A stretch of 9,162 bases of DNA from Pyrodictiaceae archaeon (GTDB lineage Archaea > Thermoproteota > Thermoprotei_A > Sulfolobales > Pyrodictiaceae), in contig JALTZQ010000188.1 of assembly GCA_027046105.1 (NCBI GenBank), forward strand, positions 1,552 to 10,713, given 5' to 3'. Made by a program: the position numbers and the translations under genes. Shown in pieces: positions 5,765 through 9,162 of this stretch (positions within the stretch are counted from its first letter, which is position 1; every line of letters starts with the position of its first letter). The notes under the pieces were generated by a model. It was not told the DNA's origin. It saw nothing but the letters and a program-made list of their open reading frames with translations, and did no database searches.

Positions 5765-6934
5765 TTCTTTTACACCCCATTTACGAGCTATGGTCTCGTA
5801 ATCAATAAAGCATAGTGGGTCATCACCCCACTCATTACCATTAAATGTCTTTGCACGGCCACGACTCCCTCCACCACATATTCGCCTAAACAAGCAACGA
5901 GAGCAGCGTGGTCCTTGAAGCATTTCATGTATCGCCATAAAGGGTTTAAGAGCGGGATTGTCTAGTTGTAGTATCTCTGAGAGTCTTTTTTCAAGGACAT
6001 TACCTAAGCTTATCCAGTCAATGAATTGGCATGGACGAACTTCTCCATCCGGATAAATACTTATAGTCTTACGACCACAATCACCCTGTGCTTCTAGCAT
6101 GTGTAGGTAAGAGAAGAACTCTTCCCTGCTTCTTGCAAGCTTGTCTGCAAGGTATATTCCAGCAAAATTCCCTCTGACAACCAGTATCTCAACTCTACCC
6201 TCATACTGCCTAGCTTTTTCGACAAGGACGTCCATCAGCCACTTTAGTTGATCGTGTGTCGGCAGCCAGTCACGTAGTTCTTCGCCGCGTCCAACAGTGT
6301 CTAGGAGATAGAGGCTTACCCTTTCCACTCCATTCTCAACAGCCCAGTCTATTATATGGGGGATTTCACTAACGTTGTATTTGACAATAGTAGTGCGTAT
6401 TCCTACGGGTACGCCAACCTCTATGAGATTCTTTATACCACGTAGAGCAGCTTCAAATGCGCCACGGACTCCCCGGAACTTATCATGCCATTCAGGTACG
6501 GGGCTGTCAATAGAAATCCCAACATAGGTAAATCCATAGTCGCGTAAACGCTGAGCAACATCACGATTAATTAGTGTCCCGTTTGTGCTTAAGGAGAGAC
6601 GTGGAAACCTCTTACCGGCAGCGGGCTCAACAATATCCCAGAAATCTTTCCTCACCAGAGGCTCGCCACCCGTTAGGACAACAAGTGGTAGTCGGAGTTC
6701 AACAATTTCCTCCATAACCCTTTTAGCATCCTCTGTTGATAGCTCTTTGCGAACACCTTCGCCAGCACGTATATAACAATGGTCGCAAAACAAATTACAT
6801 TGAAACGTCAAATTCCAAAATACTATGGGTCGTAATAAATCACTAAACTTGGATGGGCGACCCGGCCCGTATCGTCCTTTTATTTTTTCGGATACTGTCC
6901 CCTTGCCTGTGGCCATTACAGATACGGGTATCAA
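5756..6934 (-). CDS. ahbC: AhbC, radical SAM 12,18-didecarboxysiroheme deacetylase (heme pathway)
   Basis: In the archaeal/sulfate-reducer heme pathway AhbC removes two acetate side chains from didecarboxysiroheme to give Fe-coproporphyrin III. The 392-aa protein has the radical SAM cluster motif C46-x3-C50-x2-C53 in VFWNLTFQCNLFCDHCY, which closely recalls the VVWNxTRRCNLxCxHCY of AhbC proteins. It also has TGGEP at 88-92 for SAM binding and SISTNG-like LSLSTNGT at 114-120. The C-terminal SPASM-like region holds Cys286, Cys302 (VRPCQF), Cys344, Cys347, Cys353 (CGGGSRGRA) and Cys375, ligands for auxiliary Fe-S chemistry. Start: TTG 6934, supported by GAGGTGA four bases upstream and overlapping the ahbAB stop as TTGA. 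The next in-frame ATG (6916) is 22 bases from that site and so less likely. It is the last gene of the operon seen. Other SPASM proteins (for example NirJ-like) are alternatives, but the neighbours favour AhbC. Confidence 0.85.
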   Translation of the reverse strand: MIPVSVMATGKGTVSEKIKGRYGPGRPSKFSDLLRPIVFWNLTFQCNLFCDHCYIRAGEGVRKELSTEDAKRVMEEIVELRLPLVVLTGGEPLVRKDFWDIVEPAAGKRFPRLSLSTNGTLINRDVAQRLRDYGFTYVGISIDSPVPEWHDKFRGVRGAFEAALRGIKNLIEVGVPVGIRTTIVKYNVSEIPHIIDWAVENGVERVSLYLLDTVGRGEELRDWLPTHDQLKWLMDVLVEKARQYEGRVEILVVRGNFAGIYLADKLARSREEFFSYLHMLEAQGDCGRKTISIYPDGEVRPCQFIDWISLGNVLEKRLSEILQLDNPALKPFMAIHEMLQGPRCSRCLFRRICGGGSRGRAKTFNGNEWGDDPLCFIDYETIARKWGVKELV

Positions 6935-7908
6935 GCTCTCACCTCTAATTCACCAATACGACCAATACTTCTTAGTACGGAGTAATCACTAATAATGCCA
7001 GAGCTACGTATTAAATTATGGATGTGATTTACAAACTCAGCTCTTCTTGCATGAACCATAAAATAGCATGAATAGTCAAACTTCCCTTTTGGTTCGGGTT
7101 CTCTTTCGACAATGTGTGTAGCCTCTACTATATTATCTACTACCCATTGGCAAGCCTTGCTGGCAGATACGTCATCCGAGGGTCTAAGGACGAACATTGC
7201 ATTATAGTTAAACCCGACAACCTCAGTATTTAATGTAGCGCCAGGGTCCCCTAAAATGCCGTGTCTAAGCATATCCTTTGCAGCATCCAGAACCTCGTCC
7301 TCACTCATGCCAAACCTATACCCTATTTCTCTAAACGGTCTCTTGCTAAGTGGCAATGACTGAAAACTACGCGCAAGGTCAGCTGAGTAGCCTAGGTCTT
7401 CAGGTCTTGGCGGATTGGGGTTTATGGTTGAAAAGGGGCCAGCCCTACTTATGCCACGTTTTAGGTCAAGCTTTACACTCAATCTGTATGTTCTTACACC
7501 CCATAATACGACATAGTCTTCTACTCCATTCAGTTTTGCTGCCTCCTCAGCCAGACGACGAATAGAATCCTTATTATCGCCTCGAACAACTACCCATAAG
7601 TTATATATGGGATGTTCACGTAGGTAGCTATGAGTCACTTTTATCCTAGAAGAGAGCCATTCATGTAACCTAGCTGGCTCGTTGACACGAAAGGCTATGA
7701 GCGCAGCTTGTTGTCTCAATGAGCGGTAATTGAGATAAAAGCCTATACGCCTTATCACGCGCATCTTTACAAGCTGTACGGTCTTTTCAAAAACGTGATT
7801 AACAGAAGTGCCTAGTGCGTCTGCAATGACAGCATATGGTTCCTCTACTAGGGGAAACTCGTATTGAAGTTTCATTAGGACCTCAACGGCGAAACTATCT
7901 AGAGCCAA
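6931..7908 (-). CDS. ahbAB: Fused siroheme decarboxylase AhbA-AhbB (Lrp/AsnC fold)
   Basis: Siroheme decarboxylase removes two acetate carboxyls of siroheme to give 12,18-didecarboxysiroheme. It is usually two small Lrp/AsnC-like proteins, AhbA and AhbB. Here one 325-aa chain carries both. Half one (about 1-150) shows FPLVEEPYAVIADALG, then VIRRIGFYLNYRSL (Arg53-Arg54), then THSYLREHPIYNLWVVVRG. Half two (about 180-325) shows SKRPFREIGYRFGMSEDEVL, then GILGDPGATLNTEVVGFNYNAMFV, then ATHIVEREPEPKGKFDYSCYFMVH. Genes like this are often misannotated as AsnC regulators. Start: TTG 7908, seven bases after AAGGTGA, which overlaps the ahbD stop. A longer frame from TTG 7968 would add 20 residues overlapping ahbD and lacks support. 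Half two has GDPG where family members carry the Arg-Arg-x-Gly segment, so the two halves probably differ in catalytic role. Its place between ahbD and ahbC supports the assignment. Confidence 0.85.
   Translation of the reverse strand: MALDSFAVEVLMKLQYEFPLVEEPYAVIADALGTSVNHVFEKTVQLVKMRVIRRIGFYLNYRSLRQQAALIAFRVNEPARLHEWLSSRIKVTHSYLREHPIYNLWVVVRGDNKDSIRRLAEEAAKLNGVEDYVVLWGVRTYRLSVKLDLKRGISRAGPFSTINPNPPRPEDLGYSADLARSFQSLPLSKRPFREIGYRFGMSEDEVLDAAKDMLRHGILGDPGATLNTEVVGFNYNAMFVLRPSDDVSASKACQWVVDNIVEATHIVEREPEPKGKFDYSCYFMVHARRAEFVNHIHNLIRSSGIISDYSVLRSIGRIGELEVRA
6939..6945 (-). promoter_or_regulatory. Shine-Dalgarno site that selects the TTG start of ahbC
   Basis: On the minus strand GAGGTGA lies inside the last codons of ahbAB, four bases before TTG 6934. 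The TTG shares bases with the ahbAB stop (TTGA). This strong site argues for the rare TTG start over ATG 6916 and for coupled translation. Confidence 0.7.
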
Positions 7909-7915
7909 CCAGCCT

Positions 7916-7922
7916 TCACCTT
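7916..7922 (-). promoter_or_regulatory. Shine-Dalgarno site that selects the TTG start of ahbAB
   Basis: AAGGTGA on the minus strand includes the TGA stop of ahbD and lies seven bases before TTG 7908. It favours TTG 7908 over TTG 7968 as the ahbAB start. Confidence 0.65.
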
Positions 7923-9121
7923 CCCATATGGATAGCTTTATTAACAAGTGACTCCATGTCGATTTCAACTCCCTCCTCTCTTAGTTTGGAACTCATCGAA
8001 CTGGGTTGATACATGCAAGCGGGATCCTCGCCTAACACGTCACGGAATACAGTATATGCACGAGCCCGGCTACCACCGCATATTTTCCGGAACTCGCATC
8101 TTCCACACCGTCCATGAAACTTTGCAGCATGGATTGCTTTAAGTATGGGGTGTTCACGATATATTTGTTTCAGGTGCTGTTTCTTTACATTACCTAGGGG
8201 GTATGGTGTAAACCCGCTAGGATATACATCACCATTATATGCTACAAAGATTATTCCATGCCCATCACGTGTCCCGGTGGTTTGTGCTCTTGACTCACCC
8301 CGTGGTGGGCCCATTAGCTGTCTTAATTCCTCAACGAGCTGGCTATATAGATTCCCATAGGTTATAACACGTTGCGGCTCGATACCATACTTCTCAAGGA
8401 GCCTCATAGTTAAGACTATTCGTCGAAACATGGGTCCTTCAACGGTTCTGACAGTAAAACCATAGCGCGAAACTTCGTAGAGGAAAAGACTCACATCCTC
8501 CCATTCGGCTGGTGAAAGATCTAGTTTTTCACCTGCCCTACCAACAACTATGAGATAGAAGACCTCCCACGTATAAACCCCTATATCATCCATGACTTTC
8601 ACGAGTTTCGGCAAAGTAGGAAGATTAGTCCTCATAACAACTGTGTTAATTTGTACACGTAGACCATAATCGCGCATCATTTTCAAGACCTTAATGCTTC
8701 GGCGCCAGCTTCCCTGTACCCCTCTTATAGCATCATGAACCTCAGGAACACCTGCATCAACACTAATACTAACAGCGTCGACACCTACGTCAACCATACG
8801 TTTTATTGTATTATAGTCAAGCATTGGTGTTACAGCAGGTGCCATGGCCACTTTCAAGCCGCGCGATTTCGCATACTCAACTAATTCCCAAATGTCAGAT
8901 CTTGCTAATGGATCGCCACCTGTAAAGACAAGAATTGGAGGTGGATGACCAAATGATGCCACCTGATCAATGAGGTTTCTTGCTTCCTCCGTACTTAGTT
9001 CACCAGGTAACGGTTTTAGGATAGCCTCGGCCCTGCAATGGATACACTTGAGCATGCAGGCACGTGTAGCCTCCCAAAACACTATTAGAGGCCTAGCTGA
9101 GAAGTCAATGCTATGCCTCAT
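7916..9121 (-). CDS. ahbD: AhbD-type radical SAM heme synthase
   Basis: AhbD oxidatively decarboxylates two propionates of Fe-coproporphyrin III to vinyl groups, forming heme b without oxygen. In this 401-aa protein the radical SAM motif is C22-x3-C26-x2-C29 in FWEATRACMLKCIHCRAEA, matching the WEVTRxCNLxCxHCRAxA pattern typical of AhbD. TGGDP at 67-71 is the SAM-binding GGEP variant, and SISVDAG (118-124) follows. The C-terminal cluster motif is C339-x2-C342-x5-C348-x20-C369 (RCGRCEFRKICGGSRARA). The segment YNGDVYPSGF (295-304) has Ser-Gly where many SPASM proteins have a cysteine, so a single auxiliary cluster is expected. ATG 9121 is well fixed: an in-frame TAA lies two codons upstream and GGGGAT precedes it by eight bases. 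The alternative is a related radical SAM/SPASM protein of unknown function (TIGR04053-like, also PSGF-containing). Adjacency to ahbAB and ahbC favours AhbD. Confidence 0.78.
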   Translation of the reverse strand: MRHSIDFSARPLIVFWEATRACMLKCIHCRAEAILKPLPGELSTEEARNLIDQVASFGHPPPILVFTGGDPLARSDIWELVEYAKSRGLKVAMAPAVTPMLDYNTIKRMVDVGVDAVSISVDAGVPEVHDAIRGVQGSWRRSIKVLKMMRDYGLRVQINTVVMRTNLPTLPKLVKVMDDIGVYTWEVFYLIVVGRAGEKLDLSPAEWEDVSLFLYEVSRYGFTVRTVEGPMFRRIVLTMRLLEKYGIEPQRVITYGNLYSQLVEELRQLMGPPRGESRAQTTGTRDGHGIIFVAYNGDVYPSGFTPYPLGNVKKQHLKQIYREHPILKAIHAAKFHGRCGRCEFRKICGGSRARAYTVFRDVLGEDPACMYQPSSMSSKLREEGVEIDMESLVNKAIHMGR

Positions 9122-9162
9122 TAGCGTTTATCCCCAAGTTCTACATCTGGGAAGACCGATAA
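9121..9162 (-). CDS. Last 13 codons of an upstream operon gene (cut by window edge), unidentified
   Basis: On the minus strand one frame stays open from the window end through LSVFPDVELGDKR and stops at TAA 9123-9121, sharing one base with the ahbD ATG (TAATG). The other two frames are closed by stops. The tight junction is like the others in this operon, so a gene is likely, but 13 residues cannot identify it. Another heme or siroheme gene would fit the context. Confidence 0.4.
   Translation of the reverse strand, partial: LSVFPDVELGDKR

Noticed and set aside
5765..5771. T-rich tract TTCTTTT after the MTHFSD-like stop as a plus-strand terminator
   Set aside because: The run is short and interrupted and lies inside ahbC coding sequence; it is possible but not distinguishable from chance.
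6931..7908. Lrp/AsnC transcriptional regulator
   Set aside because: The fold is shared, but FPL...PYAVIA, VIRRIG and the YNLW motifs and the position between two heme-pathway radical SAM genes point to siroheme decarboxylase.
7909..7968. N-terminal extension of AhbAB from TTG 7968
   Set aside because: It overlaps ahbD coding sequence by more than 50 bases without a ribosome-binding site, while TTG 7908 has AAGGTGA at proper spacing and matches the expected family N-terminus.
1..9162. CRISPR array, insertion sequence, tRNA or rRNA
   Set aside because: No regularly spaced repeats, transposase motifs, terminal inverted repeats, or cloverleaf or rRNA-like sequences were seen on either strand; the window is nearly all protein-coding.

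Overview
The window most likely comes from a hyperthermophilic crenarchaeon, probably of the Desulfurococcales/Pyrodictiaceae type. The evidence is deoxyhypusine synthase (the eIF5A modification enzyme), an archaeal lysine-methyltransferase tail, a siroheme-dependent heme pathway with a fused AhbA/AhbB protein, GGTGA-type Shine-Dalgarno sites that often overlap the preceding stop codon, frequent TTG/GTG starts, and almost no intergenic space. The species assignment is inference. There are no RNA genes, mobile elements or CRISPR repeats, and no gene-free stretch longer than about 125 bases.

Layout. (1) 1-212 (+): C-terminal tail of a SAM-dependent methyltransferase resembling archaeal protein-lysine methyltransferase aKMT. 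Its end overlaps by 29 bp the end of deoxyhypusine synthase (184-1128, -). (2) 1272-4277: a metal-uptake locus split into two divergent arms. The ABC ATPase lies on the minus strand. The cluster A-I binding protein, the ZnuB-type permease and a NikR-like ribbon-helix-helix regulator lie on the plus strand. The arms are separated by a compact control region with a palindromic TATA box (2042-2053) and two copies of the palindrome TGTGCACA (2023-2030, 2055-2062). All three centres are spaced by near-integral helical turns. (3) 4288-5764 (+): continuing the same transcription unit, a PD-(D/E)XK (RecB-like) nuclease with a C-terminal helix-turn-helix region, then a 5-formyltetrahydrofolate cyclo-ligase-like protein of the MTHFSD type. 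(4) 5756-9162 (-): an operon for the alternative heme pathway, transcribed ahbD, fused ahbAB, ahbC, with translationally coupled junctions and the last 13 codons of a further upstream gene at the window edge.

How they work together. The two metal-transporter arms are probably co-regulated through the shared control region. The NikR-like protein is the obvious candidate regulator, but its metal site and that of the binding protein both depart from the textbook motifs, so the transported metal is uncertain. The Ahb proteins would convert siroheme to heme b: decarboxylation to didecarboxysiroheme (AhbAB), removal of two acetate groups to Fe-coproporphyrin III (AhbC), and oxidative decarboxylation of two propionates to vinyls (AhbD).

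The best candidate for something undescribed is the divergent metal-import locus: the phased operator array, the atypical NikR and the atypical binding protein. Next come the asymmetric AhbAB fusion and the nuclease/MTHFSD-like pair.
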